Shown: positions 1-9,247, counted from the stretch's first letter. The stretch is 38,706 nucleotides of DNA from JBASEY01 sp049652745 (GCA_049652745.1 JBASEY010000060.1:1-38706), one strand, 5' to 3'. Notes: generated by a model not told the origin, from the letters alone. Program-made: numbers and translations.

Positions 1-1
1 C

Positions 2-424
2 GTTGAAACCGAGCGTAAACTTATAACGGAAAAACATCAAGCGCTGGAAAAAAGTGAAAAGGAGCTAGAGAACAAAGAACAACAACTCAAACAGCTTTGG
101 CAAAAACGGAATGACCAACTGGATGAAGAAATAGATAAGCGCGTTGAAACCGAGCGCAAACTTATAACAGAAAAATACCAAGCGCTGGAAAAGGAAGAAA
201 AGGAGCTGGAGCACAAAGAACAACGACTCGAACAGCTTTGGCATAAGCGCAATGACCAACTTAATGAAGAAGTAGAAAAGCGCGTGGAAACCGAGCGCAA
301 ACTTGTAACAGAAAAACTACAAGCTTTGGAAAAAAGAGAAAAGGAACTGGAGAATAAAGAACAACGGCTCGAACAGCTTTGGCATAAGCGGAATGACCAA
401 CTGGATCAGGAAGTAGAAAATCGC
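2..424 (+). repeat. In-frame 141-bp tandem repeat (3 visible units)
   Basis: Units lie at 2-142, 143-283 and 284-424, each exactly 141 bp (47 codons). Each starts with V-E-T-E-R-K-L and contains the block LWxKRNDQL. They encode coiled coil in the first McrB-like protein. The array runs off the left edge, so the copy number is at least three. The paralogue at 2540-5365 has only one recognisable LEQxWxKR segment at the matching place, which points to lineage-specific expansion in copy 1. Confidence 0.95.
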
Positions 425-2200
425 GTAGAAGATAAGTACCAGATAATAATAGCAGATCTGAAAGATCTCAAATACAGAAATCATTACCTCAGTGAAAGAA
501 ATAATACCCAGAGTCAATTAATTGCTGCATTTGAACATCTTCAACTGCAATTAGACGGTCAAAACCCGGCAGATGTTATCAAGGAATTGAACAGCAAAAC
601 AGAAGAAATCAAAAATTTACAAAATGAGATCTCGACTCGTCCAGTTGTGGAAATAGAGCGGTATAAGGATTTAAAGAAAGAAAGAGACCGTCTACATGCT
701 CGTAATGAGAAGCTTCTCAAGGAGAATCAAGAAAATGCCGAAATTCTTCAACAAGCTAATGAAGATAGGCTCAAAGTACACAATCTGATAAATGAAAATC
801 AAGTTCTAAAACAGATAGCAGAGAGGATGGAAGGTGCAGCGAACGAAGCGCATGAAGAACTTAGGCGTCTTCGTGCCGCATATGCTAGCCCGTCCGAGAT
901 TAAGGCCAGACATAAGGAAATTGAAGAACCACACATCAAGATGGAGAAAATTGGCAAACCCTGCAAAGAAGAAACTCTAGACGAGAACGTTTGGCTAACT
1001 GGGATAGAGCAAAAATGTAACGAATATGGATTACATTTCCATCCAAGAATTTTGCGAGCCTTCCATACTGCTCTAAAAACTGCAGAATGGTCGCCAATCA
1101 CTGTTCTGGCTGGAGTTTCCGGGACTGGAAAATCAGAATTACCCCGCCTTTACTCACATTTCGGCGGACTTCTATTTCATCCGATATCTGTTCAACCAAA
1201 CTGGGATTCACAGGAATCCATGTTAGGTTTTTTCAACTCTATTGAGAACAAATTCGACGCTCAACCGGTACTTCGATTTCTCGCTCAAAGCCAAAAAGAG
1301 TGGGATATAAAAGATGAATACCCTGGTTTGCAGGAATTCCTTTGTCTTATCTTGCTTGACGAAATGAATCTCGCGCATCCCGAACTCTACTTCGCTGAGT
1401 TTTTGAGCAAGTTAGAGCTGAGAAGAGGCATGAAAAGAAAGGATGTACCTATCTTGCCGGTAAAGATCGGTTCAGGGATGGAGGCCTATCCACTCCCACT
1501 GGGTCGTAATGTTCTATGGACCGGTACCATGAATCAGGATGAAACAACAAAATCATTGTCCGATAAGGTATTGGATCGATCGATCATAATCTATTTCCCT
1601 CGTCCGAAAGAGCTTAAACGACGAACTGAACTCAAAGCACTTGATGAAGAAAATCGTGGTTTACTTATGAAAAGAAATATATGGGAGAAATGGTTGTCAA
1701 AAGAGAGCAAATTCAAGGACGAAGAAATCAAGCCATTCAAAGATTTTGTCGAAGACATGAATGAATCTCTGGCTGTCGTTGGACGAGCAATCGGACATCG
1801 AGTCTGGCAATCTGTTGAATACTATATGATGAACTACCCGGATGTTCGTGCTGCACGAAATGAAAAAGATAAAAATGCTTTGAACAAAGCGCTCCATACA
1901 GCCTTCGAGGATCAACTTGTTCAGAAAATCATGCCGAAACTTCGTGGTATCGATACTCGGGGTAAAAGTAAAACCGAATGTCTCGACAAAATTCTTGAGC
2001 AGATCAATAGAGGCATCGGTGGTAATCCATTCAATTTGAGAGAGGACTTCAATCTTGCCTGCGAACTAGGATATGGCCAGTTTATTTGGCAGTCGGCCAA
2101 TTATCTAAAAGAAGAATCAACTCAAATTTTTGAAAATACGGATGAGAAAATAACGGAAGTGACTAAAAAGACTTCGAAAGCAAAAAAAAGAGCTAAGTGA
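2..2200 (+). CDS. Coiled-coil McrB-type AAA+ NTPase, copy 1 (5' end outside window)
   Basis: The reading frame is open from base 2, so the start lies upstream of the window; the GTG at 284 is inside a repeat and is not a start. The N-terminal 300 or so visible residues are charged coiled coil, beginning with three 47-residue tandem repeats. The C-terminal AAA+ domain has a Walker A (GVSGTGKS, bases 1112-1135), a Walker B LILLDEMN, and the McrB-type MNxD signature (TGTMNQDE) followed by an arginine-rich DKVLDRS segment. McrB proteins are NTP-driven motors that work with an McrC partner in type IV restriction; coiled-coil versions (CoCoNuT type) are known. Copy 2 at 2540-5365 is highly similar through the whole AAA region. 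The stop TGA overlaps the start of the downstream partner remnant (TGATG), which indicates translational coupling. Confident on family; substrate unknown. Confidence 0.85.
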   Translation, partial: VETERKLITEKHQALEKSEKELENKEQQLKQLWQKRNDQLDEEIDKRVETERKLITEKYQALEKEEKELEHKEQRLEQLWHKRNDQLNEEVEKRVETERKLVTEKLQALEKREKELENKEQRLEQLWHKRNDQLDQEVENRVEDKYQIIIADLKDLKYRNHYLSERNNTQSQLIAAFEHLQLQLDGQNPADVIKELNSKTEEIKNLQNEISTRPVVEIERYKDLKKERDRLHARNEKLLKENQENAEILQQANEDRLKVHNLINENQVLKQIAERMEGAANEAHEELRRLRAAYASPSEIKARHKEIEEPHIKMEKIGKPCKEETLDENVWLTGIEQKCNEYGLHFHPRILRAFHTALKTAEWSPITVLAGVSGTGKSELPRLYSHFGGLLFHPISVQPNWDSQESMLGFFNSIENKFDAQPVLRFLAQSQKEWDIKDEYPGLQEFLCLILLDEMNLAHPELYFAEFLSKLELRRGMKRKDVPILPVKIGSGMEAYPLPLGRNVLWTGTMNQDETTKSLSDKVLDRSIIIYFPRPKELKRRTELKALDEENRGLLMKRNIWEKWLSKESKFKDEEIKPFKDFVEDMNESLAVVGRAIGHRVWQSVEYYMMNYPDVRAARNEKDKNALNKALHTAFEDQLVQKIMPKLRGIDTRGKSKTECLDKILEQINRGIGGNPFNLREDFNLACELGYGQFIWQSANYLKEESTQIFENTDEKITEVTKKTSKAKKRAK

Positions 2201-2538
2201 TGATGTTGCTTGAACTAAATCGTTCACTGAAATCAGGTGGTACAAAAAAAGAGGTAGCTTTACAACTGCTCATTCAAACGAATTTGTTCACGATTAATGC
2301 TGAGTTCGATCCCAGGACTGGTGAAACGCTCCCACAAGCGTTATCAATATTTCTTATCGTATCGGATGCGGAAACCTTGTGTATGATCGCGGGTATTCAG
2401 CCTTCTTTTCTTGCTGATGTTGTGAATATCGATACCAAGTGCGGATGTGGAAACCAATATTTACCCTGTCCTAGAGCAGATATCGGCAAACCTCGTTCAT
2501 CGGCTATGTCAACCGTCAAGACACGACAGGAGTCCTGA
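2200..2538 (+). pseudogene. Truncated remnant of DUF2357-family partner (copy 1)
   Basis: The first 50 or so residues (MLLELNRS..., TNLFTINAEFDPRTGETLPQ) align position by position with the N-terminus of the intact 1120-aa partner at 5423-8785 (LLELYQSY..., THWFTINADFDPKSGDALPQ). Similarity stops after the ALSIFL/LLSVFL block. The remaining 60 residues do not match and appear to be a separate, frameshifted fragment: a protein-like stretch ETNIYPVLEQISANL is read in another frame from 2447, and FIGYVNRQDTTGVLI in a third frame just before the next gene. Start is ATG 2200 or 2203, overlapping the upstream stop. The likely history is tandem duplication followed by deletion of most of the first partner. 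It is almost certainly non-functional, although a short peptide could still be made. Confidence 0.75.
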
Positions 2539-2539
2539 T

Positions 2540-5365
2540 ATGAATTTATTTGGAAAAAGCAAAGAAGAACTCAAACAAATCGCCGCTTACTTGGAAAAGC
2601 GACAGAGTGAGCTGGACAGCCTCGAAAGCACACTAACAGTAAAGCAGTCAAATATGGAGCATGAAAAGGCCCTGCTTGACAATACAAGAACTCAGTTCAA
2701 TGCTGAAAGAGAGGCTTTCCGGGATAAAGTGAAGCAGGAACGAGAAGACATTGCTTTAGAAAATGCTGCTCTTGAGGGGCGCCAACTCGAAATCATAAAA
2801 CTCGAGGCTGAAGCCAAGGCTGGATTTGTAAAAAGTCAACGAGAAGCGTTCAAGGAGGTAATCGATAATCGTATGGCTGAACTGGACGCTCGACAAAAAG
2901 AATTGGAAGAGCTGGAAAAGCGGTTAGCCTTGGATTTAAAGAACCTGCATACCGAAAAGAGCGAAATAGCGATGCGTCAACTCGCAGTAACCGAACGGGA
3001 ACAGAAGGCAGATGCAGGGTTCGCTGACAAGGCAAAAGCACTGGCCGAAGAAACTGCAAGAAATCATCGGGCAAATCAAGCAGAGGCGAAACGGTTGCAA
3101 GTCGAAGCAGACGCCCTTGCCGCGGATCGGCAGCAGTATGAATTAAATAAAGCTGAGTTAGTCAAACGAGAGCAAGCCATCATAGCTGAAGAGCGAAGAC
3201 GCGATGCTGGTTTTGCTGATGAACGTGCTGCCCTAGATACCGAACTGCTTGAAAAACGCCAAAAGATCGATTCGGAAATTGCGGACTTCCACGCTGAGAA
3301 ACTGGCCATTATCGATGAGGAACTCAAGAACTATAGAGCGAAGCGCCTGAAAGAGGTTGAAAACTTTGTGAATATCGAACGGGAACGTGTTCAGGCACAA
3401 ATTTTGGCTGAAAGAGAAAACTGGGAAAAACAACGTGAAACCGAAATTAAACAACTTGAAATCAAACGTTTGAAAGTGGAAAAAAAAGACGGCCTGGTTA
3501 TCGCGCTTCAGAGTGAATTGGAAGGTCGCCGGGCTGAGCTTGAAGAAAGTGAACGAGTATTGAAAAGAAAAGAAGCCCGCCTTGAACAGCAATGGAACAA
3601 GCGAATTGATGAGATTGAAAATGTAATTGCAGACCGTTTGGAGGAAGAGCGCCAGTCTATGGAGAGCGTGAAGCGGGAGTTAAAAGCTGAAAATGAGCGA
3701 TTGCGGGAGGGACTCCGTATCCAAATGGATTTGGTTGGAGCATTCGACCAACTTAAACGGCAATTGGGTGATCTTAATCCAGTAGAAGTTCTCAAAGAGA
3801 TCAATAATAAAACACGTGACTTCATGAAGATGCGCGAGAATTACGAGACCCGTGCGGTTGAAGAGATGCGCGAGAAGAATAGAGAATTGGAGTCTGAGAT
3901 TGAGCAGCAGAAACATGCCATTGAAAACCTTAGAAGACAGGCGCGCGAGAACGCCGAAACTGCGGCCGAGGTAAAAAATCTACGTCGCAGCAACAGCGCA
4001 TTGGAAGCTGACAACAAAATGCTCCAACATAAAGCGATCCTAATGGAGGGTGCTGCCAATGCGGCGCAGGCGGAACTCGAGCGTCTTCGTGCTGCATACG
4101 AGCGCCCTGCCGAAGTCGAGGCCAGATACAGGGAAATTGAACTGCCATATATCAAGGAAGACAAGTTCATTCAGCCCGTGAAGGATGATAATATTGATGA
4201 AATCACATGGCTAAAAGGAGTCGGAAACGCTTGTGAGAACTATGGATTCTATTTTCATCCAAGAATTCTAAAGGCATTCCACACCGCGCTGAAAACCGCG
4301 GAATGGTCGCCACTCACTATTCTCGCCGGTGTCTCAGGGACTGGCAAATCCGAGTTGCCACGCCTATATTCGCACTTCGGCGGGTTGATGTTCGAGCCAC
4401 TGTCCGTCCAGCCAAACTGGGATTCACAGGAATCCATGCTCGGATTCTTCAACTCTATTGACAACAAGTTCGATGCTCAACCGGTGCTTAGATTCCTAGC
4501 CCAAAGCCAAAAAAAATGGATCAAAAAAAATGGCAATAAAGAGGGTTATCCAGGTTTGCAAGACGCTGTCTGTCTTGTCCTACTCGACGAGATGAACCTG
4601 GCTCACCCAGAACTCTACTTCGCTGAGTTTTTGAGCAAGTTGGAACTGAGGCGAGGCATGAAAGGCACGGATGTGCCATCTTTACAGGTAAAGATCGGCG
4701 CTGGAATGCCTGCCTATCAACTCCCTCTCGGCCGCAATGTCCTTTGGACGGGTACAATGAATCAGGACGAAACAACCAAGTCACTTTCCGACAAAGTGCT
4801 TGATCGGTCTATCATTATATATTTTCCGCGTCCAACCAAACTCAAACGACGGCTGAAACTTGCACCGCTCGATGAGAACAACCGAGGACCACTTTTGCAC
4901 AAGGCGTCCTGGCAAGGCTGGCTAGCACAGAAAGGTTTCTTTTCAGAAGATGATATTAAGCCGTTCAAGAAATTTATCGAAGACATGAACAGAACCCTCG
5001 CGGTTGTCGGGCGTGCCATTGGGCATCGCGTTTGGCAATCAGTAGAATACTATATGGCAAACTATCCCGATGTCCGTGTTGCACAAAAAATGGGTGACAA
5101 GAATGCACTCACCAAAGCCCTCCATATCGCCTTCGAAGACCAACTCGTTCAGAAGGTAATGCCGAAACTGCGTGGCATCGATACGCGTGGTAAGAGCAAA
5201 ACCGATTGTCTTGACAAGATTCTCGGCCAGATCAATATCGGTATTGGTGGCCAACAGTTTAATCTAGCAGAGGATTTCAACCTAGCCTGTGAACTCGGCT
5301 ATGGACAATTCATCTGGCAGTCGGCGAACTATCTTAAAGATGAGCAGACAATAGAAACCGATTGA
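2540..5365 (+). CDS. Coiled-coil McrB-type AAA+ NTPase, copy 2
   Basis: The start at ATG 2540 (MNLFGKSKEEL) is chosen because AGGAG lies 7-11 bases upstream and the 31 residues before it belong to a remnant frame. The protein is 941 aa. Residues 1 to about 530 are nearly continuous coiled coil rich in E, K, R and A. The AAA+ domain follows: Walker A GVSGTGKS at 597-604, Walker B LVLLDEMN with D683/E684, and the McrB-like MNQDE near 740, then a conserved C-terminal helical part (LVQKVMPKLRGIDTRGKSKT). The sequence is closely related to copy 1 in the AAA part, while the coiled coils have diverged. It probably assembles as a ring with the DUF2357 protein at 5423-8785, as McrB does with McrC. Its tail is shorter than copy 1's; the missing lysine-rich tail seems to persist as a separate short ORF at 5373-5426. 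Confidence 0.88.
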   Translation: MNLFGKSKEELKQIAAYLEKRQSELDSLESTLTVKQSNMEHEKALLDNTRTQFNAEREAFRDKVKQEREDIALENAALEGRQLEIIKLEAEAKAGFVKSQREAFKEVIDNRMAELDARQKELEELEKRLALDLKNLHTEKSEIAMRQLAVTEREQKADAGFADKAKALAEETARNHRANQAEAKRLQVEADALAADRQQYELNKAELVKREQAIIAEERRRDAGFADERAALDTELLEKRQKIDSEIADFHAEKLAIIDEELKNYRAKRLKEVENFVNIERERVQAQILAERENWEKQRETEIKQLEIKRLKVEKKDGLVIALQSELEGRRAELEESERVLKRKEARLEQQWNKRIDEIENVIADRLEEERQSMESVKRELKAENERLREGLRIQMDLVGAFDQLKRQLGDLNPVEVLKEINNKTRDFMKMRENYETRAVEEMREKNRELESEIEQQKHAIENLRRQARENAETAAEVKNLRRSNSALEADNKMLQHKAILMEGAANAAQAELERLRAAYERPAEVEARYREIELPYIKEDKFIQPVKDDNIDEITWLKGVGNACENYGFYFHPRILKAFHTALKTAEWSPLTILAGVSGTGKSELPRLYSHFGGLMFEPLSVQPNWDSQESMLGFFNSIDNKFDAQPVLRFLAQSQKKWIKKNGNKEGYPGLQDAVCLVLLDEMNLAHPELYFAEFLSKLELRRGMKGTDVPSLQVKIGAGMPAYQLPLGRNVLWTGTMNQDETTKSLSDKVLDRSIIIYFPRPTKLKRRLKLAPLDENNRGPLLHKASWQGWLAQKGFFSEDDIKPFKKFIEDMNRTLAVVGRAIGHRVWQSVEYYMANYPDVRVAQKMGDKNALTKALHIAFEDQLVQKVMPKLRGIDTRGKSKTDCLDKILGQINIGIGGQQFNLAEDFNLACELGYGQFIWQSANYLKDEQTIETD

Positions 5366-5372
5366 GGACACG

Positions 5373-5426
5373 ATGTCTGATGAGATACAAGAGATTAATT
5401 CGCACTCCAAGAAGACTAAAAAATGA
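5373..5426 (+). CDS. 17-aa lysine-rich ORF coupled to the downstream gene
   Basis: ATG 5373 to TGA 5426, ending in SHSKKTKK, with the stop overlapping the next start as ATGA. It lies in a different frame from the end of the second McrB-like gene. Its composition and position match the C-terminal tail of copy 1 (EKITEVTKKTSKAKKRAK), so it is probably that tail cut off by a frameshift or stop. It may serve mainly as a translational coupler. Low certainty that the peptide itself matters. Confidence 0.4.
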   Translation: MSDEIQEINSHSKKTKK

Positions 5427-8400
5427 CCCTACTTGAACTATATCAGTCATATAGAACGGAAGGATCAAAGGGTGAGAAAGCCCGTGAATTGCTCACCCAA
5501 ACACATTGGTTTACGATCAATGCTGATTTTGACCCCAAGTCAGGTGATGCTCTTCCACAGTTGCTATCCGTGTTTCTTTCTAAAGTTTCCAATGAGAAAC
5601 CATGTGACAAACTTCAAGATCGCCTTTATAGAATCATGGAACACGCGCGTCCGGCTGCGGAGCGACTATTCCGCACACTGAACGAAAGCCCGCGTCGCGA
5701 ACACGCACAGTTACCTGTTCGTGCCGTACGTGAATTGGATGCAGGTAGTTTTATTAAGCTCAGCGCTCGACCCGGGCGCAACATTCGGGAGAAGCTAGCC
5801 AACAAGCCATATCTGCAGGCTGTTCGACGCTTTCAATCCATTAATCTCCCTGAGAATAGACTGCTAAAAGCGTACGTCACCCGCTTGGCGGAGTTACTCG
5901 AGTTGCGCAAAGATTACTTGGATGAAGAGGAAGATGAACTCCTCCCCAGAATCCAATCCTGGCTTCTTTCTGATGAAGTGAAAACTATCGGAAGGTGGGA
6001 TAACCTGTCACCTAACAACACTCTTCTTTCCCACCGTGACTATCGCCGCATTTGGGATTCTTGGCGACGACTACAAACACTCGATGAAGATATAAAGTAC
6101 GACTTAACCCGGCTGGATTTCCGCAGTAAAACAATGCAGTATTGGATCAATTATGCTCATATATTTCGTGAAGGAACGCATCTGTTTGCGGAAATACCCA
6201 TTCTTTTCGATTACGAAAAATTCATAATAAAAACGTGGAGTCCTGAACCCATAATTCAGAGTGTTTCACAAAGGATTACCCGATCCTTCGACAAGAAAGC
6301 AATTTTACAACCAGTGTGCGTTGATCTCACCGAAATTCGTCCACACTATGCAGTCACAAAAAAAGATTATCAGGTGTTGAATGAGAATTTTCTCTGGCAG
6401 CGCTGGAGCAATGAAACTGAACACGTTGATATCGCTCTATTCAATTCCGATGCAGTGTATATTCACCCTGATGCGACCAGCATAGCTTTGCCGGATCTTT
6501 TTTTCAGCAGCGACAAATCTACTACCGATTTCCTTGATCGTGCCGCTCGAACATTCGCTGCCCAATTACGTAAAACATTCAAAGACAACAAGATAGTCTG
6601 GCTAACACCTGATTTCCTCAACGAATTTGAACTTGAAATCATCCGGCGTAACTTGAATGCTCATTTTCCGGACGCGGAACCCCTCCCGCGCAGTGTTGCG
6701 GCAGTGTTCGCGCAGGTCGATTATTCAAAAATCACAAGCGATTATGTTGTCGTTGTCATTGATACGATTGGCGGGGTAACCTCTGCCACCAAGCTTATCG
6801 CCAAATACGACAAACGTATCAAAAAATGCCTCCCAGAGACCCACGGGTTCTACTGGGAGCGTTGCCCACCAGTGATCCTCTCGCGCCGTGACACAAAGCA
6901 AGCCATGGAAGAAGAACTTCGTTACAAAATGATCACAGTAGACAGTAATGATCAGTGGTTTGACGCCGCTCCATCAGCACAACCACAAACTATAAAACAA
7001 AGCATACTTAAGAAAAACCCGTTTATCGGAATTTTCGATCATCGCATCGATGTGAATCAAAGCCCTGTTGTGGGCGGCATACGCCTCCACGCCCTGCAGG
7101 AAAAAGCGGGCGGTATTCCGCTCTGGCGTGACCAAATTCCTGTGCTAAGGCTAAAGGGAATTAAAGACGGGCACTATCAGCCCATTGATCTTGTTTCACG
7201 TGACACAACCGTTGAGCCCATTCGTGGTGAGCCGGTTCCAATCCCTGTAAAAGACAGCTTTATACTTCTTCAAGCTGGAAAGTCATACTATCAATTCCCG
7301 CTTTTCCAGGGCGAAAACGACGATAAAATTGGTTTTTCCGCTCGTCTTGATTCACCCTTGTTTCCACTCAAGCAAGACATGATGTACAACCTCAATCTTA
7401 CCTTTGAATATGGCGTTGACGAACCCTACAAACTCTTTTTCATTCCGCTTGACAAATCCTTCCCCGCCCTCCGAGCTACATGGTGGCGTACCAAGGAACT
7501 CATTATCACAGATGCCCCTGCGCCGGACTATCCAGAGCCAAAAATGTGGTTCGACTTACGGCGAGAGCCCAAACGGGATAGCGAAGGAACCAGTGACTTG
7601 CTAGACTGGTCTATACAGGGATTAAAGCGACTAGACCACATTCTTTTCATCCAGCCAAGTCAAAGAAATATTGGAAAAGTAGTTCAAGGGTGGTTTATGG
7701 ATAGAAACGGCTATCACTTTGCACGCGCTGAATGTGAAGAAGTCGACCCATTAGTTTTCATTCATGAAAGCAATTTTATGGAAGATGTCGATTTCATGGA
7801 TTTTCCTGAGGGCAGCCTGCTGTCATTTGAATTGTGTCTAGACAGGAATGACAAACCCTTTGGCAGAGAAATTGCTGAACCTTATTATAGAGAAGAAATA
7901 CAATTGCGAAATTTGAGTGAAAGCGCAACTGATAAAATTGTTAAAGGTATCCATAGAGGTCTTTATTTTCCGATTATAGAAATATGGCGAGATGGGCGCT
8001 CGATAACAGACAAACACTGTCCGAAGATCTTTCGAGAAGAAGCAGAAGAACAGATCTTACACCTTTCAGATCTGGTAGATATGACAGAAATACCAGAGCC
8101 CATAAGAGAAAGGTTGCTGTTTTTGCTTGCGTGTCTTCACAAAGACGCACCGGAAGTCTGTTTCCAATGGATTGCCGACCAAGTTGAAAACGGTAATATT
8201 CATAATTCGCGTGCGATTGGTTTTTCACATGGCGATCTTTCGCAGGAATGGCAGCGATCAATTTTTAGAAAGCTTTCCTCACATCCAAATCGTATGGCAA
8301 TCAAGGTGTTCGCTTACGCTATCTGGCGTGAGCGCCACTTTTTTGAGCATTTCTCATTAAACGAATTGAAAGCACTGCTCAATTCACTGTCGCACCAATT

Positions 8401-8785
8401 GCAAAATATCAAAAAAGTGAAAGCGATAAAGAATAAATGGGCATTAGCTCGTGAAATTGCTGAACCGCTGGAGCTTCTGCTCGGGCTACTGCGTACACGC
8501 GAATCAGTTGATCCTGATATCAGAATGCTTCTCCAGCCTCATCAGAAAATTACGACAGAGCTTGCAGATCGGCTTGATCAGGTGAATGCCATTGTCGTGA
8601 AATCGAACATAAAACTGTTTTCCCGGGTCCAGATCGACGTTCAGAAACCTGATGGAGTGCGTACGCCCGAATTGCTTTACGCATTGCAGCTTTATCTCAC
8701 AGGCGACGATGCTGCAAATGCAATTCATATCACCAGTATCTTTGAGGATGACAAGCAAAGCTCGTCTTTAACAGAGACCTTATAA
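5423..8785 (+). CDS. DUF2357-family McrC-side partner with Hsp70/actin-like region
   Basis: This 1120-aa protein starts at ATG 5423, overlapping the short upstream ORF by ATGA. Residues about 100-175 look like DUF2357, a domain found on the McrC side of McrBC relatives: note KPYLQAVRRFQSINLPENR followed by a helical LLKAYVTRLAELLEL. Residues about 335-470 resemble an Hsp70/actin-fold ATPase: HVDIALFNSDAVYI could be a first phosphate-loop strand, VWLTPDFLNEFELEIIRRN and PLPRSVAAVFA echo the Hsp70 'PAYF...R...EP.AAA' segment, and VVVVIDTIGGVTSA (D447) resembles the Hsp70 'DLGGGT' motif. The middle is beta-rich and the C-terminus helical. I see no convincing PD-(D/E)XK motif, unlike typical McrC. 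The partner role follows from adjacency to the McrB-like genes; the Hsp70-like call is by eye and only moderately sure. Confidence 0.7.
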   Translation: MTLLELYQSYRTEGSKGEKARELLTQTHWFTINADFDPKSGDALPQLLSVFLSKVSNEKPCDKLQDRLYRIMEHARPAAERLFRTLNESPRREHAQLPVRAVRELDAGSFIKLSARPGRNIREKLANKPYLQAVRRFQSINLPENRLLKAYVTRLAELLELRKDYLDEEEDELLPRIQSWLLSDEVKTIGRWDNLSPNNTLLSHRDYRRIWDSWRRLQTLDEDIKYDLTRLDFRSKTMQYWINYAHIFREGTHLFAEIPILFDYEKFIIKTWSPEPIIQSVSQRITRSFDKKAILQPVCVDLTEIRPHYAVTKKDYQVLNENFLWQRWSNETEHVDIALFNSDAVYIHPDATSIALPDLFFSSDKSTTDFLDRAARTFAAQLRKTFKDNKIVWLTPDFLNEFELEIIRRNLNAHFPDAEPLPRSVAAVFAQVDYSKITSDYVVVVIDTIGGVTSATKLIAKYDKRIKKCLPETHGFYWERCPPVILSRRDTKQAMEEELRYKMITVDSNDQWFDAAPSAQPQTIKQSILKKNPFIGIFDHRIDVNQSPVVGGIRLHALQEKAGGIPLWRDQIPVLRLKGIKDGHYQPIDLVSRDTTVEPIRGEPVPIPVKDSFILLQAGKSYYQFPLFQGENDDKIGFSARLDSPLFPLKQDMMYNLNLTFEYGVDEPYKLFFIPLDKSFPALRATWWRTKELIITDAPAPDYPEPKMWFDLRREPKRDSEGTSDLLDWSIQGLKRLDHILFIQPSQRNIGKVVQGWFMDRNGYHFARAECEEVDPLVFIHESNFMEDVDFMDFPEGSLLSFELCLDRNDKPFGREIAEPYYREEIQLRNLSESATDKIVKGIHRGLYFPIIEIWRDGRSITDKHCPKIFREEAEEQILHLSDLVDMTEIPEPIRERLLFLLACLHKDAPEVCFQWIADQVENGNIHNSRAIGFSHGDLSQEWQRSIFRKLSSHPNRMAIKVFAYAIWRERHFFEHFSLNELKALLNSLSHQLQNIKKVKAIKNKWALAREIAEPLELLLGLLRTRESVDPDIRMLLQPHQKITTELADRLDQVNAIVVKSNIKLFSRVQIDVQKPDGVRTPELLYALQLYLTGDDAANAIHITSIFEDDKQSSSLTETL

Positions 8786-8848
8786 AGTTCCTTTGGGATC
8801 AATTGGATACCAATGTATAAAAGCTCATGGCCTTACAAAACGAAACAT

Positions 8849-8904
8849 TTTGACTGACCTTCAAATTTTCCCCTTATTTTGGCCAATAATTAACCCCAGT
8901 TAGG
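8849..8904 (+). mobile_element. IS21-like left-end remnant (site A)
   Basis: The sequence carries TGACTGACC, then a TTTTCCCC block, then TTTTGGCCAATAA, then ACCCCAGTTAGG. This matches in order and spacing the end of the element cutting the CRISPR array at 38473 (TGTGACTGGCC, TTTCCCC, TTTTTGGCCAATAA, TTCCCCACTTTGG). It is oriented as a left end, with the interior to the right. No transposase follows. It pairs in inverted orientation with site B at 14252-14302. Confidence 0.6.
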
Positions 8905-9115
8905 AGAATGCAAAATTGCAAAAATTACTTAACACAAAATACTAGCACTTGACCGATATTGATATAATGTTCTGAATCCATATGAATCTCGCCATCTGGC
9001 CCTCATAGTTTACTACACTAATCTTTCATAGACTCGGTGATTCATTCATATTGACACAAAGAGAACAGTCGATAATTAAGCTTTCTGGCAAACTAAGTGT
9101 TTAACATTTGCCTGA

Positions 9116-9247
9116 TTATACCAGAAGCGTTATATTTCTGATAGCGAAGCGACCATGGGAAAAAGCGCAGTAAAGGCATGGGTGATAGCATTCAAAGTAG
9201 AAGATCTCGATCGTTTCGTGGAAGATGTTAATGAGCTTTTTGAATAA
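9116..9247 (+). pseudogene. Short C-terminal gene fragment
   Basis: The open frame from 9116 (after TGA at 9113) reads YQKRYISDSEAT, then M at 9155, GKSAVKAWVIAFKVEDLD and RFVEDVNELFE, with the stop at 9245-9247. The composition is protein-like both before and after the ATG, so this looks like the tail of a lost gene rather than a de novo small ORF. No ribosome site is visible at the ATG. I do not recognise the family. Confidence 0.35.

Noticed and set aside
284..2200. GTG 284 as start of the first McrB-like gene
   Set aside because: The frame is open to base 2 and GTG 284 is the first codon of the third repeat unit; the same position in earlier units is GTT.
2447..2539. Upstream extension of the second McrB-like gene to GTG 2447
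   Set aside because: ATG 2540 has AGGAG at the right distance, and the 31 extra residues look like part of the broken upstream remnant rather than a coiled-coil N-terminus.
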